Positions 1-8,347 of a stretch of 64,000 nt of DNA are shown here, piece after piece. Below the pieces are notes generated by a model. That model saw only the letters and a program-made list of their open reading frames with translations. It searched no databases and was not told the origin of the DNA. The DNA comes from Spirosoma luteum DSM 19990 (GTDB taxonomy: Bacteria; Bacteroidota; Bacteroidia; Cytophagales; Spirosomataceae). Both the position numbers and the translations under genes were made by a program. Location of the stretch: the NCBI RefSeq assembly GCF_000374065.1, contig NZ_KB893246.1, positions 456,593 to 520,592 on the forward strand. Reading direction: 5' to 3'. The stretch's first letter is position 1. Every line of letters begins with the position of its first letter.

Positions 1-456
1 ACATTTGTTGCCCCCTTTTTTGCCGCTTTGGTCCTACTTTCCCTGCTGACTAAACCCGGAGTTTCCCAACAGGTAACTAAACCCGCTGTTACAACGGCAA
101 CTTATAAGCTGACCGTTGTTGTACCCGATGTAGGGGTCCGAAATGGAAAAATGCACATTGGGTTGGCCAATGACCAGGCCAGTTTTGATGGAAAATCTAT
201 CCAGACTAAGGTAGTAGAGGTGCCTGCCATGGGATCCATTACCGTCATTTTCGATGGTTTGGCAACAGGCCGCTACGCCGTGCGTATGTTTCAGGATTTG
301 AATGACAATGGAAAAATAGACTTTTCAGGACAGATGCCCACTGAACCGTTCGGATTTTCTAATTTGAAAAGGCTTATGGCACCCCCAACCTTCGACCAGG
401 CCTCCTTCGAACTATCAGGTAACAAAAACATGGACGTCTCGCTGATGAGCCTGTAG
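1..456 (+). CDS. DUF2141 domain secreted protein (5' end outside window)
   Basis: The reading frame is open from the first base, so the true start lies upstream. The first visible residues are hydrophobic (FVAPFFAALVLLSLL), which looks like the core of a signal peptide. The rest has the DUF2141 pattern: a beta-rich domain, then YAVRMFQDLNDNGKIDF, a PTEPFGFSN motif and APPTFDQASFEL near the end. DUF2141 proteins are small exported proteins of unknown function common in Bacteroidota. The gene ends about 40 bp before the trp promoter and is probably a separate unit. Confidence 0.85.
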   Translation, partial: TFVAPFFAALVLLSLLTKPGVSQQVTKPAVTTATYKLTVVVPDVGVRNGKMHIGLANDQASFDGKSIQTKVVEVPAMGSITVIFDGLATGRYAVRMFQDLNDNGKIDFSGQMPTEPFGFSNLKRLMAPPTFDQASFELSGNKNMDVSLMSL

Positions 457-493
457 CGGAAACTATTGTATCGAAACAAAAAACGTTTTCGTA

Positions 494-525
494 TTGACTA
501 AACCAAAACAAACGTTTTATCTTTG
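494..525 (+). promoter_or_regulatory. Bacteroidota-type promoter of the trp operon
   Basis: TTG at 494-496 and TATCTTTG at 518-525, separated by 21 bp, match the Bacteroidota housekeeping pattern (-33 TTG, -7 TAnnTTTG). The same spacing occurs in the rRNA promoter at the other end of this window. Transcription should begin near 532, giving an untranslated leader of about 200 nt before trpE that holds the leader peptide and attenuator. Confidence 0.75.
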
Positions 526-582
526 TACGCTCAATCGGTCTAGAGCGGTTCGAATCCTGCCAATCTAAAACAAAATATACTA

Positions 583-636
583 ATGAATAACTCAGTAAGC
601 ATGATTTGGTGGTGGCACTCTTCTCAACCGAGATGA
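583..636 (+). CDS. trpL: trp operon leader peptide with three consecutive Trp codons
   Basis: A 17-codon frame encodes MNNSVSMIWWWHSSQPR and ends in TGA at 634-636. Three adjacent TGG codons lie at 607-615, an extreme bias in so short a peptide, directly between the promoter and a strong terminator ahead of trpE. This is the classic layout of ribosome-mediated attenuation. A ribosome starved for charged tRNA-Trp would stall at 607-615. One completing the peptide would cover about 630-645, which includes a segment (632-640) able to pair with the terminator's 5' side. The peptide itself probably has no other function. Confidence 0.85.
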   Translation: MNNSVSMIWWWHSSQPR

Positions 637-673
637 GGGTTGCCCCTATTGTTGTTTACAAGCGAACGATATA

Positions 674-710
674 AAGGCTCACCGTCATCCCGGTGAGCCT
701 TATTTTTTTT
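674..710 (+). terminator. trp attenuator terminator
   Basis: A perfect 11-bp stem (674-684 with 691-701, GC-rich core GGCTCACCG) with a 6-nt loop is followed by a run of eight T (703-710). It lies between the trp leader peptide and the trpE start, so it can only act as an attenuator. An alternative pairing of 632-640 with 681-689 (8 of 9 bases) would break the stem and act as antiterminator. A small hairpin 625-629/638-642 in the leader's stop region would compete with that. Confidence 0.85.
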
Positions 711-735
711 CCTTTTCAGCAAAAATTAACAGGAA

Positions 736-2193
736 ATGACTACTGAGATCCCTATTACCTACCGCGTTATCAGCCGCCACAAGCGGATGCTGGCTGACAT
801 TATCACACCGGTTAGCATCTACCTCCGCATCCGGGACCGCTTTCTGAACAGTATTCTGCTCGAAAGCTCAGACTATCATGGCAATGAAAACTCGTTTTCG
901 TACATCGCCTTCGACCCCGTTGCCCAATTCTCGTACGAGGCTGGCAAGCTGACAGTTAAAATGCCGGAAGCACCGGAGCAAACCCGTGAATTGCCCATTC
1001 AGGAGATGAAGGGTGCTCTTCAGCAGTTTAAAGACAGCTTTCAACACGAGAAATCTCCGTTTTCGTTTATAACAAACGGGCTGTTCGGGTATTTTGGGTA
1101 TCCGGCGGTGCAGAGCTTTGAAGATATCACGCTTCATGCCGCGGTACCTGCTGAGAACCAGATTCCAGCCGCCGTTTTTATGGTGTATCGCTACGTACTG
1201 GCTATCAACCATTTTAAGGATGAATTGTATCTATTTGAACACAGCTACATTCAGGAAGGAGAAACTGGAGACCCCGCATTTGTTGACGCACCAGAGCAGG
1301 ACCGGCTCGACCACATCAGTGACCTGATTACCGGTCGAAACTATCCTACCTATACCTTCAGCACGGCCGGACCCGAACAGTCGAACTTTACGGACGACGA
1401 ATTCAGGCGTGTTATTCAGAAGGGTATTGACCATTGCCACCGGGGTGATGTATTCCAGATTGTGCTGTCACGTCGGTTTTCGACTCCGTTTGTCGGCGAT
1501 GAATTCAATGTATACCGGACTTTGCGGTCGCTGAACCCATCCCCCTACCTGTTCTATTTTGATTACGGCAGTTACAAGCTATTTGGCTCTTCGCCCGAAT
1601 CGCAGATTGTGGTTAAAGACCGGAAAGCCACCATTTACCCCATTGCGGGCACGTTCCGGCGTACGGGCGACGACATCCGTGATGCCGAACTTGCCCAGAA
1701 GCTATATGATGACCCCAAAGAGTCGGCCGAGCACGTTATGCTGGTAGACCTTGCCCGTAATGACTTGAGCCGTAATTGCGATGTGGTTAACGTTGAGACC
1801 TTCAAAGAGGTGCAGTATTACTCGCACGTCATTCACCTGGTCTCTAAAGTGGTGGGGAACCTGACCGAAAACGCCGTCCCCTTACAGATTGTGGCCGAAA
1901 CATTCCCGGCTGGCACCCTCTCGGGCGCGCCCAAGCACATGGCTATGACGTTAATCGACCGGTATGAGAATCTGAGCCGTAGTTTTTACTCCGGCAGTAT
2001 CGGTTATATGGGTTTCGACGGTGAGTTCAATCATGCCATCATGATTCGGACATTCATGAGCAAGGATAACACATTGTACTATCAGGCAGGTGCGGGCGTG
2101 GTAGCTAAATCGGTCGTTGAAAGCGAACTACAGGAAGTTCATAATAAACTGGCTGCTCTACGAGTGGCCATCGAGCAAGCTAAGTCATTGTAA
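736..2193 (+). CDS. trpE: Anthranilate synthase component I
   Basis: TrpE converts chorismate to anthranilate using ammonia from TrpG, the first committed step of tryptophan synthesis. The 485-residue length is normal. The N-terminal domain carries LLESS at residues 41-45, the known tryptophan feedback-binding motif, so allosteric inhibition is likely retained. The C-terminal chorismate-binding domain shows DVFQIVLSRRF, GSSPESQIVV, YPIAGTFRRTG, LVDLARNDLSR and FPAGTLSGAPKHMAM. The ATG at 736 follows an AGGA. It is the first structural gene after the attenuator, 67 bp before trpG. Confidence 0.97.
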   Translation: MTTEIPITYRVISRHKRMLADIITPVSIYLRIRDRFLNSILLESSDYHGNENSFSYIAFDPVAQFSYEAGKLTVKMPEAPEQTRELPIQEMKGALQQFKDSFQHEKSPFSFITNGLFGYFGYPAVQSFEDITLHAAVPAENQIPAAVFMVYRYVLAINHFKDELYLFEHSYIQEGETGDPAFVDAPEQDRLDHISDLITGRNYPTYTFSTAGPEQSNFTDDEFRRVIQKGIDHCHRGDVFQIVLSRRFSTPFVGDEFNVYRTLRSLNPSPYLFYFDYGSYKLFGSSPESQIVVKDRKATIYPIAGTFRRTGDDIRDAELAQKLYDDPKESAEHVMLVDLARNDLSRNCDVVNVETFKEVQYYSHVIHLVSKVVGNLTENAVPLQIVAETFPAGTLSGAPKHMAMTLIDRYENLSRSFYSGSIGYMGFDGEFNHAIMIRTFMSKDNTLYYQAGAGVVAKSVVESELQEVHNKLAALRVAIEQAKSL

Positions 2194-2260
2194 TGGACAA
2201 TGTGCAATGGCGTATTGCAGACATTATTCATTTTACATCAATCATTATCTATTTGTACTA

Positions 2261-2827
2261 ATGAAACTCCTTGTTTTAGATAATTACGATTCCTTCACCT
2301 ATAACCTCGTGTATATTCTGCGGGAGTTAGGAGAACAACCCGATGTAATCAGGAACGACAAAATCGGGCTGGACGCCGTCGAGCAGTATGATAAAATTAT
2401 GCTCTCGCCGGGGCCGGGAATCCCTTCAGAAGCGGGTATTATGCAGGACTTGGTTCGTGAATATGGCCCTACTAAAAGCATTTTGGGCATCTGCCTCGGC
2501 CATCAGGGCATCGGTGAAGTATACGGTGCCACGCTGGAAAACCTGGGCGATGTGTTGCACGGTGTAGCGCATCGGACCACCATTACCGACCGCGCTGAAT
2601 TCCTCTTTCAGGATATTCCCGATGAGTTAACGGTGGGCCGATATCATTCCTGGACGGTTGTGCCTGATTCATTACCGGCAGAACTCCGCGTAACGGCTAT
2701 GGATGATAAAGGGCGTATAATGGGCCTGATGCATTCACGGTATGATGTGCGGGGATTACAATTCCACCCGGAGTCGATTTTGACCGAGAATGGCGTGCGG
2801 ATGATTCAAAACTGGTTATCCATGTAG
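2261..2827 (+). CDS. trpG: Anthranilate synthase component II (glutamine amidotransferase)
   Basis: TrpG hydrolyses glutamine and passes ammonia to TrpE. The 188-residue protein has the class I amidotransferase triad: Cys78 in GICLGH, and His169 and Glu171 in FHPES. Early motifs are LVLDNYDSFTYN and LSPGPGIPSEAG. The frame is open upstream into trpE, but homology starts at MKLLVLDNYDSF, so the ATG at 2261 is chosen. Its final codon and stop lie in the left arm of a palindrome that ends at the trpD start. It could also serve PabB, but the operon makes tryptophan the main role. Confidence 0.96.
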   Translation: MKLLVLDNYDSFTYNLVYILRELGEQPDVIRNDKIGLDAVEQYDKIMLSPGPGIPSEAGIMQDLVREYGPTKSILGICLGHQGIGEVYGATLENLGDVLHGVAHRTTITDRAEFLFQDIPDELTVGRYHSWTVVPDSLPAELRVTAMDDKGRIMGLMHSRYDVRGLQFHPESILTENGVRMIQNWLSM

Positions 2828-2915
2828 AGACGCGATACATCGTGTCTCATTAGCGTAAGTAAAAATTCTATACAAAACCATCCGGCGATGAGACGCAACT
2901 ATGCATCTCTACATG
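2821..2915. repeat. Imperfect palindrome joining trpG stop to trpD start
   Basis: The left arm (2821-2850) and right arm (2888-2915) are inverted copies. The outer 10 bp (CATGTAGAGA/TCTCTACATG) and an inner 7 bp (GTCTCAT/ATGAGAC) match perfectly, with diverged sequence between. The left arm includes the trpG stop codon and the right arm ends on an ATG at 2913 that can start trpD. The transcript could fold into a long hairpin between the two cistrons. It resembles the small palindromic repeats scattered in Cytophagales genomes (inference). Confidence 0.7.
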
Positions 2916-3908
2916 AATCAAATGAAAGAAATCCTCAATCACTTGTTTGAATATAAACACTTAACCAAAGACCAGGCGCGCGAAGTGCTGCTGGGCATTG
3001 GGCGGGGAGAGTACAACCCGGCGCAGATAGCCTCCTTTCTGACCGTTTATATGATGCGCAGCCTGCGACTCGAAGAACTGGAAGGCTTCCGCGATGCGAT
3101 GCTTGACCTTTGTCTGCCCGTTGATTTGGCCGATTATGACCCAATGGACCTATGCGGTACCGGGGGCGATGGAAAAGATACCTTCAATATCTCAACGCTG
3201 TCCTCCTTTGTGGTTGCCGGAGCGGGGCAGCGGGTCGCCAAGCATGGGAACCACGGGGTGTCGTCGCTGGTCGGTTCATCGACGGTTATGGAGTATTTAG
3301 GCTATCGATTCACTAATGATGTAGGTGAACTAAAGCGTAAGATGGAAACGGCGGGCATTTGTTTCCTGCACGCGCCCCTCTTCCACCCGGCCATGAAAAA
3401 TGTTGCTCCCATTCGGAAAGACCTGGGCGTAAAAACTTTTTTCAATGTACTGGGTCCAATGATAAATCCGGCAAGGCCCGCCAAACAGCTCGTTGGGGTG
3501 TTCAGCCTTGAATTGGCGCGATTATATGCGTACCTTTATCAGCAGACAGACAAGCAATTTATGATTCTGCATACCCTGGATGGCTATGACGAAATTTCGC
3601 TGACCGGCGCCTTTAAAGTCATCACTAGTCAAACAGAACAGGTGCTGGAACCGAAGCAATTAGGATTGGACGTGTTAATGCCCGAATCACTGGCAGGGGG
3701 GCAAACACTGGACGAATCGGCGCAGATATTTATGAATGTGCTGAACGATGAAGCAACCTCATCCCAGAAGCAAGCCGTACTGGCTAATTCAGCTATGGCA
3801 TTGCTGGCCGCCGGGAAAGCCAACAGCCGGGATGATGCGGTTGCAATGGCACGGGAATCATTAGATAGTGGTAAGGCGTTGACCTGTTTTAAGAAGTTAA
3901 TTGCGTAG
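2913..3908 (+). CDS. trpD: Anthranilate phosphoribosyltransferase
   Basis: TrpD joins anthranilate to PRPP to give phosphoribosyl-anthranilate. The protein shows the PRPP motif CGTGGDGKDTFNIST, then KHGNHGVSS, the anthranilate-site region NVLGPMINP and HTLDGYDEISLTG. In-frame ATGs lie at 2901, 2913 and 2922. Family members begin close to MKEIL (2922). The ATG at 2913 is the last codon of the palindrome's right arm and is used here; 2901 lies inside the arm and is least likely. Length about 331 residues is normal. It is separated from trpC by a hexamer-repeat spacer. Confidence 0.95.
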   Translation: MNQMKEILNHLFEYKHLTKDQAREVLLGIGRGEYNPAQIASFLTVYMMRSLRLEELEGFRDAMLDLCLPVDLADYDPMDLCGTGGDGKDTFNISTLSSFVVAGAGQRVAKHGNHGVSSLVGSSTVMEYLGYRFTNDVGELKRKMETAGICFLHAPLFHPAMKNVAPIRKDLGVKTFFNVLGPMINPARPAKQLVGVFSLELARLYAYLYQQTDKQFMILHTLDGYDEISLTGAFKVITSQTEQVLEPKQLGLDVLMPESLAGGQTLDESAQIFMNVLNDEATSSQKQAVLANSAMALLAAGKANSRDDAVAMARESLDSGKALTCFKKLIA

Positions 3909-3923
3909 AACCAGCCACTAGTT

Positions 3924-4001
3924 GTCATTTTTAGTCATTTTTTTGTTTTGCGATGAATGACAGTCAATGACCACTACTGACAAGTAATGACAACGAATGA
4001 C
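3924..4001. repeat. 10-bp-periodic AATGAC/GTCATT array between trpD and trpC
   Basis: GTCATT occurs at 3924 and 3934. On the other side of a T-rich centre, AATGAC or ACTGAC hexamers start at 3956, 3966, 3976, 3986 and 3996, exactly 10 bp apart. The two halves are inverted relative to each other, so the transcript can form hairpins and each DNA half presents sites on one helix face. The last hexamer overlaps the trpC start codon. Related arrays occur at 6733-6847 and 36626-36706. Confidence 0.75.
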
Positions 4002-4821
4002 AATTCTTGATGAGATTATTGCGCAAAAGCGAATCGAAGTAGCCCAGCGAAGAGAACTAACTCCAGTATCAGAGCTGGAACAAATGCCCAACTTCAAACG
4101 GATGTGCCTGTCGACACGGGATGCCGTTCAGGAATTTCGCTCAACGGGCATCATTGCGGAGTTCAAACGCAAGTCCCCCTCAAAAGGTATTATCAACGCG
4201 CAGGCTGATGTAACAGAAACCACGCAGGGGTACGTTCGGGCGGGGGCAGCTGTCCTGTCCATACTGACCGATGAGCCCTTTTTTGGTGGAACACCCGCCG
4301 ACTTACAGGCTGCGCGGCTGGCAAATCCCGAAACGCCGATTTTGCGCAAAGACTTCGTTATTGACCGCTATCAGCTACTGGAAGCCAAGGCCTGGGGCGC
4401 TGATGTTATCCTACTGATTGCCGCCTGTCTGACGCCGGAAGAAGTAAACGAGCTTAGCATGCAGGCCCACGACCTGAGTATGCAAGTGTTACTTGAAGTG
4501 CATGACGAAGATGAACTGAACCGCTGTCTTACGCACAATGTTGATCTGGTAGGCGTTAATAATCGTAACCTGAAGACGTTCAAAACCGACATCGAAACGT
4601 CGCTTCGGCTAATTGAGCAGATTCCAGACACGTTTGCTAAAATTACCGAAAGTGGTTTGACCGATGCGGCCACCATGATAACTCTATTCAAAGCTGGTTT
4701 CGACGGATTTCTCATCGGCGAAGCGTTCATGAAAACGGCTGACCCAGCCGCAGCGCTGCAAGCATTAGTAACAGACTTTCAATCACGAATGCCCACCTTC
4801 ATCAACTCGTTTAGCTCATGA
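3997..4821 (+). CDS. trpC: Indole-3-glycerol phosphate synthase
   Basis: TrpC closes the indole ring of CdRP to form indole-3-glycerol phosphate. The 274-residue TIM barrel has the family motifs IIAEFKRKSPSKG (catalytic Lys), LTDEPFFGG, LRKDFVID, GVNNRNLKTF, ITESGL and GFLIGEAFM. The start codon at 3997 is part of the last AATGAC unit of the upstream array. The gene is a stand-alone TrpC, not fused to TrpF; the two overlap by 4 nt (ATGA), indicating translational coupling. Confidence 0.97.
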   Translation: MTILDEIIAQKRIEVAQRRELTPVSELEQMPNFKRMCLSTRDAVQEFRSTGIIAEFKRKSPSKGIINAQADVTETTQGYVRAGAAVLSILTDEPFFGGTPADLQAARLANPETPILRKDFVIDRYQLLEAKAWGADVILLIAACLTPEEVNELSMQAHDLSMQVLLEVHDEDELNRCLTHNVDLVGVNNRNLKTFKTDIETSLRLIEQIPDTFAKITESGLTDAATMITLFKAGFDGFLIGEAFMKTADPAAALQALVTDFQSRMPTFINSFSS

Positions 4822-5459
4822 AAATAAAAGTGTGCGGTCTACGCGACGCCGAGAACCTAAAAGAGATTGCGGCTTTACAGCCCGATTTTATTGGCTTCAT
4901 CTTCTATGACCAGTCCCCTCGTTTCGTTGGCGATGATTTGGACGAAGCGGTAGTGAAGGCACTCCCTAAGTCGATTCGAAAAGTAGGTGTATTTGTGAAC
5001 GCCAGCCCGGAATTCATTTTGAGAAGCGTGAAGAAATACGATTTTCAGTACGTGCAGCTTCACGGTGCCGAAACACCTGATTATTGCCGTAGCCTGAGGA
5101 ACCGGGGTATCAACATCATCAAGGCCTTCCGGGTAAATGAGTCGTTCAACTTCTCAATGCTAAATAACTACAAGGCTCAGTGCGACTTTTTCCTGTTCGA
5201 CGCAAAAGGAGAACAGCCCGGTGGAAACGGCATAACGTTCGACTGGCAAATCATGAGCCGTTACGATAACGAAAAACCATTTTTCATCAGCGGTGGTATT
5301 GGTCTGGACAATCTCGACGAACTGGTTGCCCTCAAGGGCATCAGGCCCTATGGGGTTGATATAAACAGCCAGGTTGAAATTGAACCCGGCGTGAAAGATG
5401 TAGCGAAAGTAAAGGAACTGATAGACCGGCTTCGGCCTATTGAGGAAGAAGCACTGTAA
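4818..5459 (+). CDS. trpF: Phosphoribosylanthranilate isomerase
   Basis: TrpF carries out the Amadori rearrangement of phosphoribosylanthranilate to CdRP. The 213-residue barrel begins MKIKVCGLRD (catalytic Cys7), and has GFIFYDQSPRFV, VQLHGAE, LFDAKG (general acid Asp), GGNGITFDW and FISGGIGLDN, ending with GVDINSQVEIEPGVKD. The ATG overlaps the trpC stop by 4 nt. A 74-bp spacer with no obvious signal separates it from trpB. Confidence 0.96.
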   Translation: MKIKVCGLRDAENLKEIAALQPDFIGFIFYDQSPRFVGDDLDEAVVKALPKSIRKVGVFVNASPEFILRSVKKYDFQYVQLHGAETPDYCRSLRNRGINIIKAFRVNESFNFSMLNNYKAQCDFFLFDAKGEQPGGNGITFDWQIMSRYDNEKPFFISGGIGLDNLDELVALKGIRPYGVDINSQVEIEPGVKDVAKVKELIDRLRPIEEEAL

Positions 5460-5533
5460 TGGGATTAGCGCACGAAAAGGCCTGCGGCTATTATCTTTTG
5501 TCAGGATTACGCTTAGATTAAGTACTCATTCGT

Positions 5534-6733
5534 ATGCAAACCACAATAGAACCACAAACCTCTTTTGAGGTAACGAATAAAGGATTTTATGGGCATTTTG
5601 GCGGGGCTTTCATCCCCGAAATGCTCTACCCGAATGTAGAAGAACTTCGGCAGAATTATCTCGACATAATAGCGGATCCCGCTTTCCAGGCCGAGTTCTG
5701 GCAACTACTGGAAGATTACGTTGGCCGGCCAACACCGTTGTTTCTGGCTAAGCGGTTATCGGCGCAGATTGGCGCAACCATCTACCTGAAACGGGAAGAC
5801 CTGTGTCATACCGGAGCGCATAAAATCAATAATACGATTGGTCAGATTCTGGTTGCACAACGGCTCGGCAAGAGACGTATCGTTGCCGAAACGGGGGCTG
5901 GTCAACACGGGGTCGCAACAGCAACAGTTTGCGCATTGATGGGTCTGGAATGTATTGTTTATATGGGCAGTATCGATATGGAGCGGCAGCAACCCAACGT
6001 CGACCGGATGCGAATGCTTGGTGCCACGGTTGTGCCAGCCAAGTCGGGTAGCCAAACTCTTAAAGATGCTACCAATGAAGCCATGCGCCACTGGATTAAT
6101 AATCCCGTTGATACGCACTACATTATCGGTTCTGTAGTAGGCCCTCACCCCTACCCGGACATGGTTGCCCGGTTTCAGTCCGTCATTTCGGAAGAGATAA
6201 AAAAGCAGCTTTTTGCTAAAGTTGGCCGTGAAACGCCCGACTATGTGGTGGCTTGTGTGGGTGGAGGTAGCAATGCCGCGGGGGCTTTTTTCCATTACCT
6301 GAACGAGCCCTCCGTACGTCTGGTAGCTGTTGAGGCAGCCGGAAAAGGCGTTTCTTCAGGGCATTCGGCAGCTACCACGGCACTTGGCAAGCCGGGTGTT
6401 CTTCACGGAAGTCGGACGATATTGATGCAAACTGAGGATGGGCAGGTAACAGAACCATACTCCATCTCTGCTGGTCTGGATTATCCGGGCATCGGTCCCC
6501 TACACGCGCACCTGTTCGAGTCGGGCCGGGGAGATTTCTACGCTATCACCGATGACGAGGCTTTGCAGGCTGGTTTTGAACTTAGCAAACTCGAAGGCAT
6601 CATTCCCGCCCTGGAGACAGCGCACGCGCTGGCCGCTTTGCCAAAAATGAATCTTCAGCCCAGCGATGTGGTGGTGGTTTGCCTATCGGGGCGGGGAGAT
6701 AAAGACCTGAATACCTACTCAAAGCATTTATAG
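5534..6733 (+). CDS. trpB: Tryptophan synthase beta chain
   Basis: TrpB condenses indole with serine using PLP. The 399-residue protein has the PLP-lysine region [30 protein letters not shown], the phosphate-binding [10 protein letters not shown] and [11 protein letters not shown], typical of the main TrpB1 type that works with TrpA. It starts [13 protein letters not shown] at 5534. Its stop codon touches the first GTCATT of a second intergenic array that fills the spacer to trpA. Confidence 0.98.
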   Translation: MQTTIEPQTSFEVTNKGFYGHFGGAFIPEMLYPNVEELRQNYLDIIADPAFQAEFWQLLEDYVGRPTPLFLAKRLSAQIGATIYLKREDLCHTGAHKINNTIGQILVAQRLGKRRIVAETGAGQHGVATATVCALMGLECIVYMGSIDMERQQPNVDRMRMLGATVVPAKSGSQTLKDATNEAMRHWINNPVDTHYIIGSVVGPHPYPDMVARFQSVISEEIKKQLFAKVGRETPDYVVACVGGGSNAAGAFFHYLNEPSVRLVAVEAAGKGVSSGHSAATTALGKPGVLHGSRTILMQTEDGQVTEPYSISAGLDYPGIGPLHAHLFESGRGDFYAITDDEALQAGFELSKLEGIIPALETAHALAALPKMNLQPSDVVVVCLSGRGDKDLNTYSKHL

Positions 6734-6847
6734 TCATTATATCTATGGGTATTAGTCGTCATTCATTGTCATCGTGGTCAGTTACTGATTGGCCATGAAT
6801 GACAATCGACTGATAACCAAAAATGACAACCAAAAAATACTAATGAC
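6733..6847. repeat. AATGAC/GTCATT array between trpB and trpA
   Basis: GTCATT-like hexamers at 6733, 6758, 6768 and 6777 face AATGAC-like hexamers at 6798, 6822 and 6842, with a degenerate ACTGAT at 6809. Spacings are 10, 20 or close to it, so this looks like a more decayed version of the trpD-trpC array. The last AATGAC overlaps the preferred trpA start. Two earlier in-frame starts (TTG 6789, ATG 6795) lie inside the array and would translate repeat sequence. Confidence 0.65.
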
Positions 6848-7634
6848 CTTATCAACTACCCAAAACCGCATTTCAGACCTATTTTCACAAAAGAGTGAAC
6901 GGTTGCTGAGCGTTTATTTCACGGCGGGGTTCCCTAACCTCAACGATACATTGACGATTCTGCGGAGTTTGCAGGCGGCTAATGTTGATTTTGTGGAAAT
7001 CGGAATGCCTTACTCCGACCCCGTCGCTGATGGCGAAACGGTTCAGCAAAGCAATGGCCGGGCATTGGACAATGGTATGTCACTCAAAACACTCTTTGCC
7101 CAACTGCAAGGTTGCCGTAGAGACATAATCATGCCGATTTTGCTGATGGGTTATATCAATCCAGTGTTGCAATTCGGGGTGGAAAACTTCTGCCAAAAAT
7201 GCCAGGAGGTGGGCGTGGACGGGGTTATTTTGCCCGACCTGCCGCTGGATTTGTACTTGGCGGACTACGCAACAACCTTTCGCGAGTATGGCATTCTAAA
7301 CGTCAGCATGATTAGCCCGCAAACCTCGGAAAGTCGCATCCGATACATTGACGAAGAATCAAACGGGTTTATTTATATGGTATCGTCGGCGAGCATTACA
7401 GGGTCTGTGAAAGGCACGAGTGACTCTATGCGGCAGTATTTTGACCGTATTAAGGCCATGAACCTGCGTAATCCATACCTGATTGGGTTCGGCATCAATA
7501 ACCACGAAACCTTCGATACAGCTAGTCAATATGCCAACGGAGCTTTTGTAGGTAGCGCGTTTATCCGGCATTTAGCCCAAAACGGCACCTCGGAAGAGGG
7601 GATTAAGGAGTTTGTGCAGACGATTCGGGCCTAG
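6843..7634 (+). CDS. trpA: Tryptophan synthase alpha chain
   Basis: TrpA cleaves indole-3-glycerol phosphate to indole and glyceraldehyde 3-phosphate and channels indole to TrpB. Catalytic residues are visible in FVEIGMPYSDP (Glu) and VADGETVQ (Asp). LPDLPLD, SSASITGSVKG and GFGINN follow. The ATG at 6843 gives a normal 263-residue protein beginning MTLSTTQNRI. Longer readings would add repeat-derived residues and are rejected. hisIE follows after 17 bp. Confidence 0.96.
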   Translation: MTLSTTQNRISDLFSQKSERLLSVYFTAGFPNLNDTLTILRSLQAANVDFVEIGMPYSDPVADGETVQQSNGRALDNGMSLKTLFAQLQGCRRDIIMPILLMGYINPVLQFGVENFCQKCQEVGVDGVILPDLPLDLYLADYATTFREYGILNVSMISPQTSESRIRYIDEESNGFIYMVSSASITGSVKGTSDSMRQYFDRIKAMNLRNPYLIGFGINNHETFDTASQYANGAFVGSAFIRHLAQNGTSEEGIKEFVQTIRA

Positions 7635-7651
7635 CGGCTTACCTTTACGTC

Positions 7652-8260
7652 ATGAATTCCGATATTAACTTTGACAAATCACCCGACGGTCTGCTGCCAG
7701 CCGTTATTCAGGACGCGGAAACGGGCAAGGTGCTGATGCTCGGTTATATGAACCGCGAAGCACATGAAAAAACCCTCGCCGAAAACATTGTAACATTCTT
7801 TAGCCGGAGCAAACAACGGCTCTGGACAAAGGGGGAAACCTCCGGCAACTTTTTGCATGTGCGGGAAATACTGGTGGATTGCGACGGCGATACGCTGTTG
7901 ATCAAAGCTGCTCCTGTCGGGCCAGTTTGCCATACCGGGGCCGATACGTGTTTTCAGGAAGTGAATCAGGGAAAGGGCCAATTCTTAAATTATTTACAGA
8001 GTATTATCCAGGATCGGAAAGTAAATCCGGCCGAAGAGTCTTACACGACCACTCTGTTCAATAGGGGTGTCAATAAGATTGCGCAGAAGGTGGGCGAGGA
8101 GGCCGTTGAATTGGTAATTGAAGCAAAGGACAACAACGACGACTTATTTAGAGGAGAAGCGGCCGATTTACTCTTTCATTTTCTGGTGTTGCTGGAGCAT
8201 AAGAATATGAATTTAGACGACATAGTGGGGGTATTGCAGCGTCGGCATATTAAACAATAG
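7652..8260 (+). CDS. hisIE: Bifunctional phosphoribosyl-AMP cyclohydrolase / phosphoribosyl-ATP pyrophosphatase
   Basis: HisIE carries out steps two and three of histidine synthesis. The N-terminal HisI half has LMLGYMN, FFSRSKQRLWTKGETSGN and the metal-binding DCDGDTLL and CHTGADTCF. The C-terminal HisE half has KVGEEAVELVIEAK and EAADLLFHFLVLLE. The 202-residue length is normal for the fusion. Lying 17 bp after trpA with no visible terminator between, it is probably cotranscribed with trp. No other his gene is in the window. Confidence 0.95.
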   Translation: MNSDINFDKSPDGLLPAVIQDAETGKVLMLGYMNREAHEKTLAENIVTFFSRSKQRLWTKGETSGNFLHVREILVDCDGDTLLIKAAPVGPVCHTGADTCFQEVNQGKGQFLNYLQSIIQDRKVNPAEESYTTTLFNRGVNKIAQKVGEEAVELVIEAKDNNDDLFRGEAADLLFHFLVLLEHKNMNLDDIVGVLQRRHIKQ

Positions 8261-8347
8261 GTTCCGATTTGCAGTTTGTCTTTTCGATAACGGCAGGTGC
8301 CTCGGTGGTGCCTGTGAGTCGTTTCTCACCAAACTCTGACAAATTCA

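Noticed and set aside
3924..4001. Periodic hexamers considered as a CRISPR array
   Set aside because: The repeat unit is 10 bp with 4-bp variable parts, far too short, and no cas genes are present.
6789..6842. Longer N-terminus for TrpA from TTG 6789
   Set aside because: The extra 18 residues are translated repeat sequence and TrpA homology starts at the ATG at 6843.
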